From: Amphirosellinia nigrospora
Taxonomy: Eukaryota > Ascomycota > Sordariomycetes > Xylariales > Xylariaceae
NCBI GenBank assembly: GCA_004123355.1
Contig: SCHM01000002.1
Location: 3,631,569 to 3,695,568, forward strand
DNA: 64,000 nucleotides
Direction: 5' to 3'
Shown here: piece after piece, positions 35,287 through 48,230 of the stretch
How positions within the stretch are numbered: position 1 is the first letter of the stretch
Layout of the letters: every line of letters begins with the position of its first letter
Made by a program: the position numbers and the translations under genes
The notes under the pieces: model-generated
Databases searched by the model: none
What the model saw: the letters and a program-made list of their open reading frames with translations, nothing else
What the model was told of the DNA's origin: nothing

Positions 35287-36815
35287 TCAAAACCTACATC
35301 CGTCGGTCTCCTCGCCGACAAAGTCCTTGACGGTGCACTTATTGGCAGTGGCCATGACCTGCTTCTTGATGGAGCCGCAGCCATCGTAGAAGCATTCGGA
35401 CTTGTTCATAGCGCGCTGGAGGGAGTCTCCTTGCCAGCCGAACATGTAGTCACTACAGTATTAAGTGTCAGTTGTTACCATTCAGAGCCGAATTATGAGG
35501 ATTTCAGGGTTCAGAGAATTACTTACGCGTGCGTTCCGTATCCGCTGGTTCCCTCGAAGCTCCAGACGAAGGGGTTGGGCGTTCCCGATGGCCACAGGCT
35601 GTTAAACTTGGTTGTATCCCAGACAGTCTCATATGTCAACTGAGGCATACGGACGGGGTGCGAGGCTGGGCACGGTGGAGCGTTGGTGAAGCCGTCGTAC
35701 TTGATTGTGTTGAACATGTGGGACTGGTGGTCGGGGCTGTCGAGGTTCTTTCCATCCCAGCAACTAGAGACTGATTAGGCGCCGTTCACATATCAACAAC
35801 TTCTAGAAGGCTACTCACGCAGGGAAATGGTGGACAGCGAAAATGCTATAAAGTCTAAAGTCAGTTTTCGGTATCTTTTTACGCGACATCCAGTTTTAAG
35901 GCTGCGAGGAGGCATACCCAGCGGGGCAAGGCCTGTCGGGGAAGTCGACCATTTCTGGACCTCTGTTTATAAGAGTCTGAAGACAGTTGTACCGCAGACC
36001 AATGTGACCCTTGGCTTGGTCAAGTGTGTTCGTGGTCGGGGATCCGACAGTCATACGGAAGCCCTAAAATTATTAGAATATATAGCATGAAAGGTTAACT
36101 CGTAAACTCACTGGTGGGAAGGCTGTAATGTACTGCTGATTCAATGCGTCCGTGCTGAAATCGTGCCTGTTGATGTAGGTTAGCATACTTCGCTCGTTTA
36201 AAGCTAGACCCCGGATATGAGATCAAGCTTACTATGAAGAATTAGCCTAGCGTCCAGTAGGTCGTTTAAAAAGGATCTATTTTGATCGCATATTGGGGTC
36301 ATCAGTATTTACCGGAGTATAGTAGATGGTCATTCCACCGGTGGTACCAGCAGCGAGAGCCGCATTGTTTTTGACAGGCACACGGTGGTAGGAGCCGTTG
36401 GTAGGGTGCTTGAAGTAAAGGACCGCTGTCCAGTAGTTCGAGAAATCCCTTTTAAGACAAACGTTAGAAAAAAACAATCACCAATACAGAAAGGCCGAAT
36501 CATTCGAGAGCGGCTCCGAAACCAAGCCCGCGCACAAGAGATATAGAGCAACTTCGTGTTTACAATGAGGAATATAAGTCTCAGGAATACATACTCTGCC
36601 ATCTCACAAGTAGTGCAAGTGCCTCGTGCACCAACATCACCAGTCATAGTCGCGTTAAAGGCATTTCCACCGACAATGTGATGGACATGGGCGGACGGCG
36701 TCTGTCCAGGCTCGACAACCGGGTCAATCCGTTGGATGGTGAGCGAGGAGCAGCCAAAACGAAGGCCTGCCTGAACTGGCGCAATAAGCGCAACGGCGAC
36801 GGAGAACGACTTCAT
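35287..36815 (-). CDS. Secreted DUF1996-domain protein
   Basis: Secreted protein with a single DUF1996 domain. ATG at 36815, signal peptide MKSFSVAVALIAPVQA, then GLRFGCSSLTIQRIDPVVEPG. Recognisable blocks in order: SAHVHHIVGGNAF, the TTCEMAEDFSNYWTAVLYF segment formed across intron 1, GGMTIYY, TAFPPGFRMTVG, HFPACWDGKNLDSPDHQSHM, CPASHPVRMPQLTYET and GYGTHADYMFGW. At least six introns; the splices after AFPP, AGG, FPA and GTHA are canonical and in phase. The junction between YYTP and the HDFSTDAL exon is not exactly resolved (one base off). The stop is TGA at 35287-35289, after DGCRF. Biochemical function of DUF1996 is unknown; some family members carry WSC domains, this one does not. Confidence 0.82.
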
Positions 36816-39406
36816 CTTCACGACGGACTAGTCTTGCGGCAAAGGTATGAAGAGGAAAACAGGGGGCCTCGGATCAGAGCCGAATCGACTTGTTAAGTAC
36901 ATTTTCTGCTGGCTGCGCATTGAATACCATTCCTGACCAACCCATCCATTGCCATATCATTCAAGGCGCGAATGCAGTACCTATCGAGAAGCGTGATGGT
37001 GGTTGTATATCCCGATTAAGGATTGAGATGGCACACGGCTTGCTCCACGGACAAATCAGAACTCATATCCATGATTAAACTACTTTTAACCGCGACATGG
37101 TGGTTAAACTGGCACATACAATAGGCTGCTGTACTGGTCCTAAATTCGGGGCGGCAAATTTCCGAATACACGGTTGGGTTACCGGTAAAGGGCTTTACCC
37201 CATACGATCAACCATATTCATCTATTCAATGGCGAATGCAAGTGCCGTAGATGCCAAGACTGTTCACATGTCGAATTAGGTGGGTAGAACCTCACGTATG
37301 AAATGAGAGCATTGACTAGCTGAGAAGTTTAAATACGACGGAGATAAGTGACGGATAATTCCGTCTCATAGGTAGAGTATAATTCCAAGACAGATGCGGA
37401 CTCAAGGCGGGCGCTAAAGTATATTCTATCTAAGATTCCCAGATTCGTTGTTAATCAAAGACTCCACGGGGTTGGACTCCCTAGATTGACATCGGAGAGT
37501 CATACAAACCACTCATATTGTTAAACGTCATGTATTCGGCATATAGGGCAACTTAACAATGATGCTCCAGAGCAATTTTGCTGTCAGGAGTGCTGATGTT
37601 GCTCCTTGTTGAATCCCGGAGAATAAAAAAGGCGAGGTATAAATTTTCTTGTAGTGCCAACTAATGAGGCTACGTTTCAAAGGGACTGAGAACTAAATAA
37701 TACATAAACGTGTCTGGATACGTAAGTTTTGTCCAAACTACGAATTTAGTATTTTCATGGGCAAGCACGAGGGTCAATACTATCTCCACTACCATTCTCT
37801 AAAAAAGTATTTCTAATTATCCGACTAATTGCCTTTTAGTTTAAGTACGAATGTCATTACAGTTATGGCGATGAGGATCTCAACGTCTTCCTGATATACA
37901 CCAAATCTTTCTATAGTTATCACATAAAGACAATCTAAGTTGTAAAGTCAACTATAACTGGGAATTAGCCCCTTGAATTAATCATTTTACCGTACCTTAT
38001 CTCACAGACGTAGACAAAGACGCCCCCATAGGCGCTGTATGTAGCGGCAGCTAGTCTGCGAAGCTTTGTCAGCTAGTTTCTCAAGACAACGGGGGAGAAC
38101 ACGAGGAGCTCCTCTTAAGCCGTTTAAATTGCTCTTGAAGTTGGCTTGGCTGGAGACTGCCTAGTCTTCGGGTTGAAAGCGAAACAGCTTGCGCACGGCA
38201 AACGGAACACATATGCACCCATCATAATCATCAAGCATCAGAGTGAGTCTGATGTCACCATTAAGCACGGCTAAGATATGATTTATCTAGTACAAAACAA
38301 TACCAACTATCTTGCCGATAAAATGTTAGCAGGTTCATCTCCAAGAAAAGTATGGTAAGCTGTGCCGCCAGGATATTATCAATGCTAGTGACGTCGATAT
38401 TTACCGTACTAGCGGCATATTAGGTAGCTAAAGTCATTTAGTATAATAACCGATGCCACGGCCCTCATAGCAGGGGCAGCCAAGAGATACCCTTTTCAAG
38501 CATCAGAGTGAGTCTGATGTCACCATTAAGCACGGCTAAGATATGATTTATCTAGTACAAAACAATACCAACTATCTTGCCGATAAAATGTTAGCAGGTT
38601 CATCTCCAAGAAAAGTATGGTAAGCTGTGCCGCCAGGATATTATCAATGCTAGTGACGTCGATATTTACCGTACTAGCGGCATATTAGGTAGCTAAAGTC
38701 ATTTAGTATAATAACCGATGCCACGGCCCTCATAGCAGGGGCAGCCAAGAGATACCCTTTTTAGTGCGAGGGTGTCCATAGGACTACTTTTGTAGACTAG
38801 GCTATATACAAAACTCTCTTTTGTAGCTGTCCATAGGCACTGTAACAGATTATTGTTAAATATAATGTGTATGAGACATGTAGTAGGTTAGAGCTATTAT
38901 CTCCAGTACTCCTTCAGTACTAATTCCCTTTGCCATCAAGTTCTATGATCAATTTTATGCTACTTAACACCACATACGACAAGTTGTAAATTAGTGATAG
39001 AACACCTCCGACTATTTCGGCGCAGATCTGACTCATTGCAGCTGTGCCTTATGTAAGTCACGGAACAGTATAGGTTAGGGCATCGAATCAAAGATAAATT
39101 ATCATAATGGACGGTTTAAGGTTATCAAGCCTGATAGATGTCCTAGCTCTTTACGGTCTTCTTGATTCTATAACTTCTATAACCCCTGGAAACGCTTACA
39201 CCATCCCTGTCAACAAAAGTAAAGTTATTAATTCTTGTAGATAATACTGACCTTGTATTAATTAGTTTATATCTTTGCATAACTTTGTTCATCGCGATTT
39301 TTATAAAGAACTCGTATTTCTCTTACTTAGCAGTCAGCTTACAGAAGATACATATATTGTCCAAATCAAATCATTATAGTATAAGAGACAAGAAATCCAT
39401 TTGAAA
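36816..39406. other. 2.6-kb gene-poor region
   Basis: No supported gene; the longest frames are about 60-70 codons. Notable only for the perfect tandem duplication at 38231-38761. Confidence 0.5.
38231..38761 (+). repeat. Perfect 265-bp tandem duplication
   Basis: The block 38231-38495 is repeated base for base at 38496-38760. I compared the copies along their length and found no difference. Non-coding. Zero divergence implies a very recent duplication or an assembly artefact; RIP-competent fungi usually mutate longer duplications, but this unit is below the usual length threshold of about 400 bp. Confidence 0.9.
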
Positions 39407-40055
39407 CTAATCAATCTCTCGACCCAAATAACCGTGACCATCTAAAGAATGGCCTGCAGCACCCATAATGCCCCCAATGGCGGCTACCCCTAGATAGGCA
39501 CCGGTGGGTTTAGCAGCAGCAGCAGCAGCCGTTACAGGCACGGTGATAGAACTCGTAATCGTCGGGGTGGGCGTTGGGTAGGTGCTGTTGGACGCACCGC
39601 CGGGGGCCGGCGTCTGCTCGCAGAAGTTGCCCGTGGCCGTAAAGACAAAGTCGAGGTAGCTGGTTCTGCTCGCCACCTCATTTTCCGGAGCGCAGTCTGT
39701 AACGTAGGCTATATGGTCGCTGCTATAGGCTCTGCCAAAGCTAAGAAGTGCCGCGGCATAGGTCTTGAACTCGGGCAAGAGAGAGAAGAAGGCAGCTCCG
39801 TGGCAATCTCGCAAAGCTCGTGCGCGTGGCTTGCGAAATCAAGGGTTGTTAGAGGCGCGCAGTAGTCGTAGGCGAAGCGGTTCCAGTGCTCTTAGCGATA
39901 AATGAAAGAATCGCCGGAGGTGTTGTAGGAGCTTTCTCCTCGATAATAGAAACCAAGGAAGTGAAATACGCGGAGCAGAACTGACTGTCCGATTTCTGAG
40001 ATAGCGCTGAGCCCGCAAGAGCGGCTATAGAGAAGAAGACTTTCGCGCTGTGCAT
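39407..40055 (-). CDS. Small secreted, possibly GPI-anchored protein; frame broken
   Basis: Begins MHSAKVFFSIAALAGSALSQ, a clear secretion signal (ATG at 40055). It continues with SQFCSAYFTSLVSI..., then a middle part that can only be read by changing frame near 39845-39885 and again near 39790 (YDYCAPLTTLDFASHAHELCEIATELPSSL, then LPEFKTYAAALL). It ends with a conserved-looking YVTDCAPENEVASRTSYLDFV, a Cys, a Pro/Thr linker and an Ala/Gly-rich hydrophobic tail (AYLGVAAIGGIMGAAG). Cys spacing and tail resemble small fungal surface or infection-structure proteins, but no firm family is recognised. The frame breaks are probably missing bases. Confidence 0.6.
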
Positions 40056-40955
40056 ATTGATTGTCGGTTTAGTATGGTAGAAGGGTAGGTTCAAGTGAAG
40101 ATAAAGGACATATTCAAAGCATCTGCAGGCTAGGGTGCATCGTTTTGTATTCTTCGATCCAGGACGCACCAGTTATCATATGGCTCGGATCGGATATATT
40201 GATGTTGAAGATGCCCATAATCCCGAGATCCTGCTAGCGGCGCATATGTTCCTATACATAGTAATATTTGCTGACAAGGGTGTCTCTGACTCGCTGCCAG
40301 CAACGCGTTTACTCCCTACGCAATAAGTTTTCCATCGACTTCTTACTCTTGCCGTCATTGTAATGTTTGAAGTTATACAGTGATTGACAACTAGTGTGTG
40401 TGTCAGAAAGGTGCTTGATGGTCCTCAGCCCCTCTCGAAGGATTGCCCTATTGGGATGCGTTTCTCAGGTCTGAGGCCCAAGGGAACCAGTGTCATCCCC
40501 AGCCAGTTCCATGCCCCTTTTAGATGTACCATTCTAACTAGCTAACTTACTGTTGTTACAAAGTGTTGTCATAATGCTTTACTACCGCTTGAGCTATATA
40601 GTTTAAAGGATAATTAATAAAAAAACTTGAGAACTTAGAATCAAGTTTTATACCTAAAATTATTAAAACTTAGACTTTGGATTAACTAAATAGACTATAA
40701 CTGATCGCTCTTAGATTAGGCACCGGCTAGTCCACTATAAAGGACTCCTCACCTCCGTGAGAACTATAGCCTTGTCTGAGTGGCTCGCGGTGATGATTTT
40801 TCGCGCGCTGTGATGGGTGCTGAAGCTATATTCTCTCTACCTACTTAAGTTATCTATATATGAGATTACACACCAGGCATGTGGTCCTATATATAGCTCT
40901 ATGGACTTGAATTGAACTGCTCGGCGTCTTCAACTAAGTACGACTCTACTCAGCT
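40056..40955. other. Intergenic region
   Basis: About 900 bp; no supported gene. An AT-rich patch lies at 40605-40690. Confidence 0.5.
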
Positions 40956-43900
40956 CTATTTCGCCTTAGCACCTCGCCTCCCACCGGCCTTCTGCAGCCT
41001 CTTATAATGATCCATATGCGACGTTAGACGAGCTATATCAAGCGCAGTGTGAGGATTGCGTCCTCAGCATTGAAATTAGCCCCAGCGTTGATCGATCTGA
41101 CGATAATTGCGAGACTTGCGTTACAACGAACTGCTGCTCTGAGCGCAGTACCTCGAGATGACTCGACGTTGACGTCGGCTCCGGCGCCAATTAATCCGTC
41201 AATGATCTCAAGATACCCTTCTTCAACGACAGCGAGAAGGACAATCCCGTGGTCTGCATCCTGATGGATAGTGGCACCATTTTGGAGTAAGATTCTTACA
41301 ATGTTCGAATTTTTGTTTTGCGCCGCAATAGTAAGTTCAATGCTGCAGTTTGTATCCTCCTCGACAATAGCTCCGCTTTTGACAAGAGGCCTAACAATAT
41401 TAAAATAACCATTGTTAGCAGCTGACGCAAGTGCAGTGCCATGAGCTGTATCATAATTAATATCGGCTCCACGGTCCACAGAAATTCGACGATGTCAAGA
41501 TAACCGTTACCAGCAGCTATCGGGAGCGCACAGCCGCCGTTAGCGTCAGCTCCTGCCGTGAATAGCATCTTGATGAATTCCAAGTGCCCGTGACGAGTAG
41601 CAGTGTCGACGGCCAAACATAGCGATGCGCGATTATCAGGAGAAAGCTCCGATTCGAATTCTAGTAGTCCTGTAGTCATATCTGAATCGCCAACTTTGAT
41701 ACCTGGACGAGGCGCAGGGCCACAAAGGGTGGCATGCGCTCCAGTTGCCAGCAATACTCTCAAAACATCTATATTGCCGCCCATGGCAGCCGCTTCAAAT
41801 GCCGTGCGGCCGCCCCATTCAACAGGAGCGGAATGAACATCTGCCCCGGCTTCTATCAGAGTCTTAACGACTCTGAAGTAGCCATATCTACAAGCCGTTG
41901 GAGCACCGTGTAGCTGCCAAAGGTATGGACGGCGGATGTGTCTACATGAGCGTTGGCTGCGAGTAAGCTTCGTACAACCTCCAGGTGGCCTCCTTCAGAA
42001 GCTAGTTGAAGGGCGGTGCGTCCATTAAAACAATGATCATCAGCACTCCTAGTGTTCACAAAAGTCTCAGGAACTTCTAATAGCCTCTGAACAATCTCGA
42101 GATGGCCACATTCAGAAGCCGCCTGAAGCGCGGTGCAACCACATCGAGCAATGACAACTGCGTCCTTAGCAAGCAATTTTCCCACGACCTCGAGATTCCC
42201 GGCCTTAGCCGCTACCTGAAGTGCAGTGCAACCCAGAGGACTAGGTTGATCTCTGTTTACTTCTGCATTGGCTTCCAACAATCTCTCCACAATGTCGAGG
42301 CAACCGCGCTCGGCAGCTACTTGGAGCGCGGTTTGTGCACCGTTTCGCACAGCTGCGTTTACATCAGCTCCGGACAGAAGTAATTTGTCGGTGATCTCTA
42401 GACTACCCTTTTGAATAGCCAGCACGAGCTTTTCTGTCGCTTCATCTTTGATGCTCGCATGGCGAACAAGAATGAAATCAATCAGCTTTCCGTCACCAGT
42501 ATATATTGCTTCGTCCATAGTTCGACTGATATGGGCTTGCAGTTCATCGTTATACTCAAAAATGAGGCCTAGCAATCCATAGTGTCGACACTTTAAGGTC
42601 CATTCCAAAACATCCAAACTTGCAATCATATCGCGCAATGGCCATGGAAGTGTTGCCATGGCATGGCCATTTACGATGATTCTCTTAAAGAGACCCCATA
42701 TGTGCGATATCCCAGGTTGGAAATTCTTGGAATGTGAGATCCAATGGACTGACGCGTATCGAAGAAATGGATATGCTTGTTTCATGAGGTTTGTCTCTAC
42801 CATGGTCTCTGTCGCTGGACGTCGGACCACATTTATGACATCAATGGGTTGTGAGGGTTTTGGTGCTCGAATCACGTTGACAATATCAACAGCTTTCCTC
42901 CATCTCGGTCCCATGGCAGAGGCCGCAGTCTCTAATGGTTCGGGCAGGATAATAGGCCTTTGTCGTCGATTCAATGTTGTTTTGAAATCGTTGAAATCAA
43001 GATACGTCATACATATCTCACCAATGAAATGATCGTTGCGTTGGCAGCTATGGAAAACCTTCTTCGAGTGCGATCGGCTGATGGTGTGAGTAAGTATTGG
43101 GTGATAGAATGGTGTGCAAACTGAACTGAATGATCCTCTTCATCTACACACACTAGATTCTCACATGATGAGATAAGGCGATCCATGGCATTACATAGTC
43201 GATCTTTCTCTGTATATACCTGACCAATCTTGATTGCGATAGCTTCTCGGAGCTCGGTGACGGATAGCAGCCGCATCGCACCAGAGACCCAGGCAAATAC
43301 TTGCTGACATTTTTGCATATGATTTTCAGACTCGATTCGACATAACAGTCGATGATACGTCTCTTCTAAGGTCTTCGGGAGACTAGCAATAGTTTGGCAA
43401 ATATCATCGTCAGAATATTGCCTACAGATGTCTTGTATCCGGAAAAATAGCCAAAGAAGCCTGATTGGGTTATTAGTGTGCGAACTAACGTTGGGGCATT
43501 GTGTCTGTATTTCTTACATGCCATCTACGCCCTTAATCAAAGCTTGCCTGATCTCATCAATCACACGGGAGTCCCCAATCTTCAAATGACCATGTTCTAA
43601 CTTCTCCTTGAGAAAGGCGTCAATACAAGATGTTATATCACCTTCAGCCTCTGACCTCGACATCGATAAACTGCAAATGGGAGAGAATTGGTTTTTTATC
43701 TCGGTTGAAAGACTTTCTCGGCTTGCTAACAGCAGCTTTGTGTTTGAAGTTGAGGCCGCTAAGGAAGAAAGCGACTTGAATAGCTTTGAACGCTCTGTTC
43801 CTCCACATTCATCCAGTCCATCGACTATTATGTATGAGACTCTTGATGAATGAGTAGTAGTGCGAAGGAGGTCGATAATCTCCTCTAAATCATTATCGTA

Positions 43901-44742
43901 TTCGAGCTTTTGGAGGCTCGTAACCAGTTCATCAGAGATTTCGGATGCCTTTGGCAATCTTTGTCGAAGAATTGATCTCATTACAGCCTCAGCATTGAGA
44001 GAGTCTTGATCACCAGAGCTGATGAAGAAATAAGAGACAAGATAATCGGAGCGTGATTTCTCTAGGAACAGACGATCGATGATACTCGTGCCAAGCTCTT
44101 TATCAGTAAATCAATCCAATCGGTCTGTTTATATTGGTGACTACTAACATCAAAACGCTTTTGCCTGAGCTAACTATGAAGTTTTAGGCTCAATTCAGTC
44201 CGTAGTTTGTAAGATAACTCACTTTTACCTGACAACCAAAGATGAGAGACTCCCGGGCCGACCCACTGATGAAATTTGGAGGGTTGGAAAACCCAATTTG
44301 CCGTATTGCAAAATCGCTTACGTTGGTTTTGCTTCAGTAATTTCTCAGGGCGATGAGTACTGAGCTTGTCGAGGAGCCTTTCTTTTCTTCTCTCTTTTGT
44401 GCGAACTAGTTAAGCAATAGCGTTTAGTGACAGGCACTTACGCTCATGTCGTTTAGACTGTTGCAGCAACAGGTCTTGGATGTATGCATTCTGAGAAGTC
44501 GACCGGGCAGTGAAAGATTGGAATATGACAGTGTAGACTCGGGTGCTAACGCTTCGGCCCCTCCGATCGCTGTTTGCAGCGTCCAACTCAGCAGTGAAGA
44601 CCAAGATTGATTCAGCATCAGGTACATTACGGATTTTTGCTAGCTTGTGTCGTTGATCGTCGCTAAGGTTAGCACTGAAATCCGCGATAGCAAGTTCCAA
44701 CCTTGTCATCGTCAAAGGCTTAGCCTGCGCGACGGAGGTCAT
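40956..44742 (-). CDS. NACHT-ankyrin STAND (NLR-like) protein; frame broken
   Basis: Fungal NLR-type protein: N-terminal effector-like region (from ATG 44742; helical, no named domain seen), a NACHT NTPase and C-terminal ankyrin repeats. Introns 44406-44441, 44174-44222 (it splits the P-loop and restores GKISSGKS, Walker A), one starting at 44144 with unclear acceptor, and 43461-43516. Walker B is YIIVDGLDECG (about 43810-43840), followed by the usual WLFFRIQDIC...LPKTLEETYHRLL and HHSITQYLL blocks. About 13 ankyrin units follow (TALQVAAERGCLDIVERLLEANAEVN type). Single-base losses near 43022, 41899, 41478 and 41056; restoring the last extends the protein to TAG at 40956 with an ALDIARL cap. 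Such proteins act in non-self recognition and programmed cell death in fungi; the trigger here is unknown. Confidence 0.85.
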
Positions 44743-45541
44743 GGGCCGAGTATTGGCAAAATGAGATTGTGAGACCTATCAGTAATATCATCTGAAAGCG
44801 AGGTGGAAAGAGGGAATCAACTACCTGAGTCTACTACCTGAGTCGCTCAGGACGGATTACAAGGTTTCATAGCCAGGAAATATTGCTCCGCACGAAATGA
44901 GAGCTCTATGACTGCTGAGAATACATCCAGAAGGTTCCAACGCAGTGCTCAGCCCCCAAGGCATTCTTCAGATATGCAAGTAAGGTGGTAGCGGTGCGAT
45001 ATGCGTGAAACCCACGCTGTTGGTGCTAAGCCACGATTAGATAACCCGCCATCAAAAGGCGGTATTACAAAAAGCCCATCGGGCAAATCTGTTACTCGTC
45101 CAACGAATCAAAAGTGACGTTTGGCCTAGTTAGTTCTCCTGATGGAGTTGGCGAGGCTTCTTATAGTTTTTGGAAAAGAAGCCGACGTTTATTTGCTTGT
45201 AATTCACGCCCTTCCAGATTCTGGTTATCTATTGATGGTTTATCTCAAGTCGGAGGGAAGATTGGGGGGAGGGGGATGATCAGGGGTCGTTAGGGGTCAG
45301 GGTTGAAGATCAGATAGGCCGTTGGAACCTGTTAAGTATCGGTAAACTGTTGTCTATATGTATGCCTAGTGACCTCCAAACGCCTTCATAAGCTTAATGG
45401 ACCCTGTATCGCGATATTTAATCATTTCTAGGCGATATATTTCAGCGCCTTGTACTGGGCACAAAGTTAGAGTGCTCTACGTCAAGTCACTTGATGGGGC
45501 GGTATAGTTAAGCATGGCCAAGGCTTTACATACTTTCTGTC
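44743..45541. other. Intergenic region upstream of the NACHT-ankyrin gene
   Basis: About 800 bp; promoter of the NACHT gene. No coding support. Confidence 0.45.
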
Positions 45542-46302
45542 TCAAATGTCGTCCAATAAACGCAATTGATACTGAATCTCTATAGTCGCTCCCCGAACCT
45601 TGTTGAACCAAGCCTGTTGCTAATAAACTGTCAGTGGCAGAAACCAGATTATTGCTTGTCGGTACGTACCTCTGCCCTAGCCCAAAGGGCGATCACATCA
45701 CCTGGTCTCAGTAGTTCCAGGAAACCTTGACCATCACCTAGAGCTCTTGGATCGTCGACCGGGGTTGGAATATCTGCGACCCAGTCTGCCCTGTAGCGCC
45801 AATAGTTGCTGCGGGCCGTAATGTTGTTATGCACTTTCCAGACAACTGAGCCGTTTCTCTCCACCATATCCCAGCCGAGGCCCTGAAGATAATCCCGGGC
45901 CTCGATTGGAGTAGGGAAATTCATCACCTCTTTATCTGTGAGGGCTGCGGCCGTAGATTCTTGCGATCGTGGTCTTAGAATACTCGCTTCGAACCATGTG
46001 TGGCTATTGCGGTAAGTTCCATTGCCTCCGAAATCAGCCCAGCCCTGGTCTGCGGCCCTCATCTGAAAGGTAACCGACTTCGCCTTCAGGATAGTGTTAG
46101 GCAGTGTAGCTGCTGTCAAATAGAGACCTGCGACGCTGGCCCAGGGGCCCGGACGCCAGAATTCATCGGCTCTATATATCATCTTCTCATCCTTAATGCT
46201 AGAGTGGTACGGACCATACGAAGCGAAGGATAGTATCATCAGGGCTAGTTCGATGGGAACCTTTTTATTGCTAATGCCCAACTTGGTGAGGATGAACCTC
46301 AC
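45542..46302 (-). CDS. Conserved hypothetical protein with F-box-like N-terminus
   Basis: Two exons (46302-45670 and 45614-45542) with a 55-bp intron; the splice turns a run-on tail into ALWARAEAWFNKVRGATIEIQY, a convincing end with TGA at 45542-45544. About 235 aa. The N-terminal KVPIELALMILSFASY resembles the first helix of an F-box. The body has a Trp-rich pattern, ADQGWADFGGNGTY...SHTWFEASI, that I recall from uncharacterised fungal proteins, and a C-terminal LRPGDVIALWARAE. The start is uncertain: no ATG opens the frame at 46302 (GTG), and the nearest upstream ATGs (about 46295-46306) are out of frame, so a base may be missing or an upstream exon exists. Same strand as and 0.8 kb upstream of the NACHT gene; a link is speculative. 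Confidence 0.6.
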
Positions 46303-48230
46303 CTCATAACGTCATGGATCGTGGATTGAAGCCGGTCATACTAAGCCTCAAATGGTAACGTTTTGCGGGTGGCATAGTGGTGGCAGGGATAGAGGTAGCG
46401 ATTTAACTGATAATAGAAAAAGTGAGTAATTTGCCTAGATACGTCAAGTACTTGGATAGTAACCATGTTGCGTCGCAAGGTGGTAGTTCTATGGGTGTTG
46501 TAGTGTCGATGTAAATGGCGGGGCATCTATACCCCAGGCCAAGCCCCAGAGCCCTACGGGGGAACACGCCTCCCGAGTACATACAGGAGAGAGAAATAGA
46601 AAACCATAAACCCTTTAGACCCCATCAAAGTTATGAAGAAAAGTACGAGCCCTGTGCCAATACCTTGAGTAAGTTACATATTTATTAGCCTTAAAGTTCA
46701 AATTAATGTTTTAACCAGGCTCTGTGGCATTAAGATCACGTAAATGTCCAGTCTTAGAGGCTTCCGTACTACGACATGGCGATCGTGGGGGTGGGGGGAG
46801 ACTAGCAAGCGCCAGGGCCCGAACCTTTTCGGCCCTAGGGTGGCCGCTAGAACGCTACCTAGGTACCTAAGGCATACCCACATATATGACTGTACACTAG
46901 GTGTCAGTTTTGTTATGCAACTATTTTCGTTAGGAGAAGACGGAATCTGGATGCTGTCAAGGATTCTATTTACACTATCGTTTATTGGTCCAGTTAGTTA
47001 TCTTTTACTTTGCATGATTGCTCTACCCTAAAAGGGTAATATGCATGGTACTAATGGGCATCATCCTACGCTACGACCCGACCCTCAATGATTAGGGCAG
47101 CTTAGTTATAGTCCAATTATAGTTTCTGAAGTATCGTGGGGAATTGATAGTTGTTTCTGCCGCTGTTGGCAGTCCTCACATCGACATCTGTAGTGAAAGT
47201 CGCTTCTGGGAGCAACAGTGGTGGAGTTTTACGGTTTAAGGGCCGTGTGTGAGATTTTTGTATTCAAGACTGTGGTCATTCATCACGGTCGAGCCCTTAC
47301 CTGTGCGGCCTAATACGCCGTATAGTATTATTCGACGAAGCAAGACGAAGGAAAGATGGCAATAGCTATCGCTCTCGAGTGTATAGCTTGAGTGTTAACG
47401 GTCCAGGTTTCAAGCCGCATCTAATTCAGACTGCAGAACCCAGCCACAACGGGCTAAATTAGCACGCAGCTTGTAAGGATCAAATTACGAGCTGGGAGCA
47501 AGGGGACCCGAGCATTGCTACCACGAAGCGAAAAGAGTTTAAGTCTAATGAAACCTCGGCTTTGAAAGCTTGTCTCTCTTGGCATAGCTTACGTATTGAC
47601 GGTGGCCGAGGACTGCGAAGTCACCAAAAGGGGAACCGGTGTCGTCATGAAGCACTGCGGCAAGGTCCCCTGCTAGGCAGCGGCCAATTCAAGCTTCCCA
47701 ACTCCATCCTCAAGGCTGCTGTAGCTGAACAACTGTTTGATAAACTACCAATCTGGCTTCTTGGGCCTACTTGATAACTATACTAATAGCGCTTCGCGTT
47801 ACCTCATTTAACCTAGAGGAGGCTCTCCGAGTCCTATCCGAGATTCTTGTGTGCCATTGAAAACTAATGGCTCCCGTTCGACGTTGAGATTTAGCATCAC
47901 TACCTATATGCAATGATCAGCATGCCCCATGTACCGTGACAGGCAGCAGGGATAGGTCCACACTAACGTTTGACCCTAATAAGCGCAGCCGACCGAGTAA
48001 ACCGAAATACGATCATGGTTGGAAAACAACAGGCAAATTACCAAGCTTGGGAGCTATGATGCGACTCCCAGTCCTATAGTCTACCTCTTAACTAGTTGTC
48101 TAAGCCAGTATTTTTTTTTTTTTTTTTTTTTTTTTTGCAAAAGAATATATATAGGTATGAAGTCGGCTTAACAAGCCAGCTCAACAAGGTGCGCTCTTTT
48201 CTTCGCTGTCCATTGAGTCTCACTAACAAA
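46303..48230. other. Gene-poor region ending in the FAD-oxidase promoter
   Basis: About 1.9 kb with no supported gene; open frames reach 95 codons (46744-47031) but lack features. The last 120 bp carry a T26 tract and a TATA run in front of the FAD-oxidase gene. Confidence 0.5.
48111..48152 (+). promoter_or_regulatory. T26 tract plus TATATATA element
   Basis: Twenty-six consecutive T (48111-48136) followed by TATATATA (48145-48152), 79 bp upstream of the FAD-oxidase ATG at 48231. Poly(dA:dT) tracts are known nucleosome-excluding promoter elements in fungi and the TATA spacing fits a core promoter. Tract length may be inexact because homopolymers are unreliable in this assembly. Confidence 0.5.

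Noticed and set aside
38231-38761. Reading the 265-bp duplication as a CRISPR-like or satellite array
   Set aside because: Only two units, no spacer/repeat structure, and the organism is a eukaryote.
47562-47774. 70-codon frame in the gene-poor region before the FAD oxidase
   Set aside because: Some coding-like text but it stops quickly in every frame and joins nothing.
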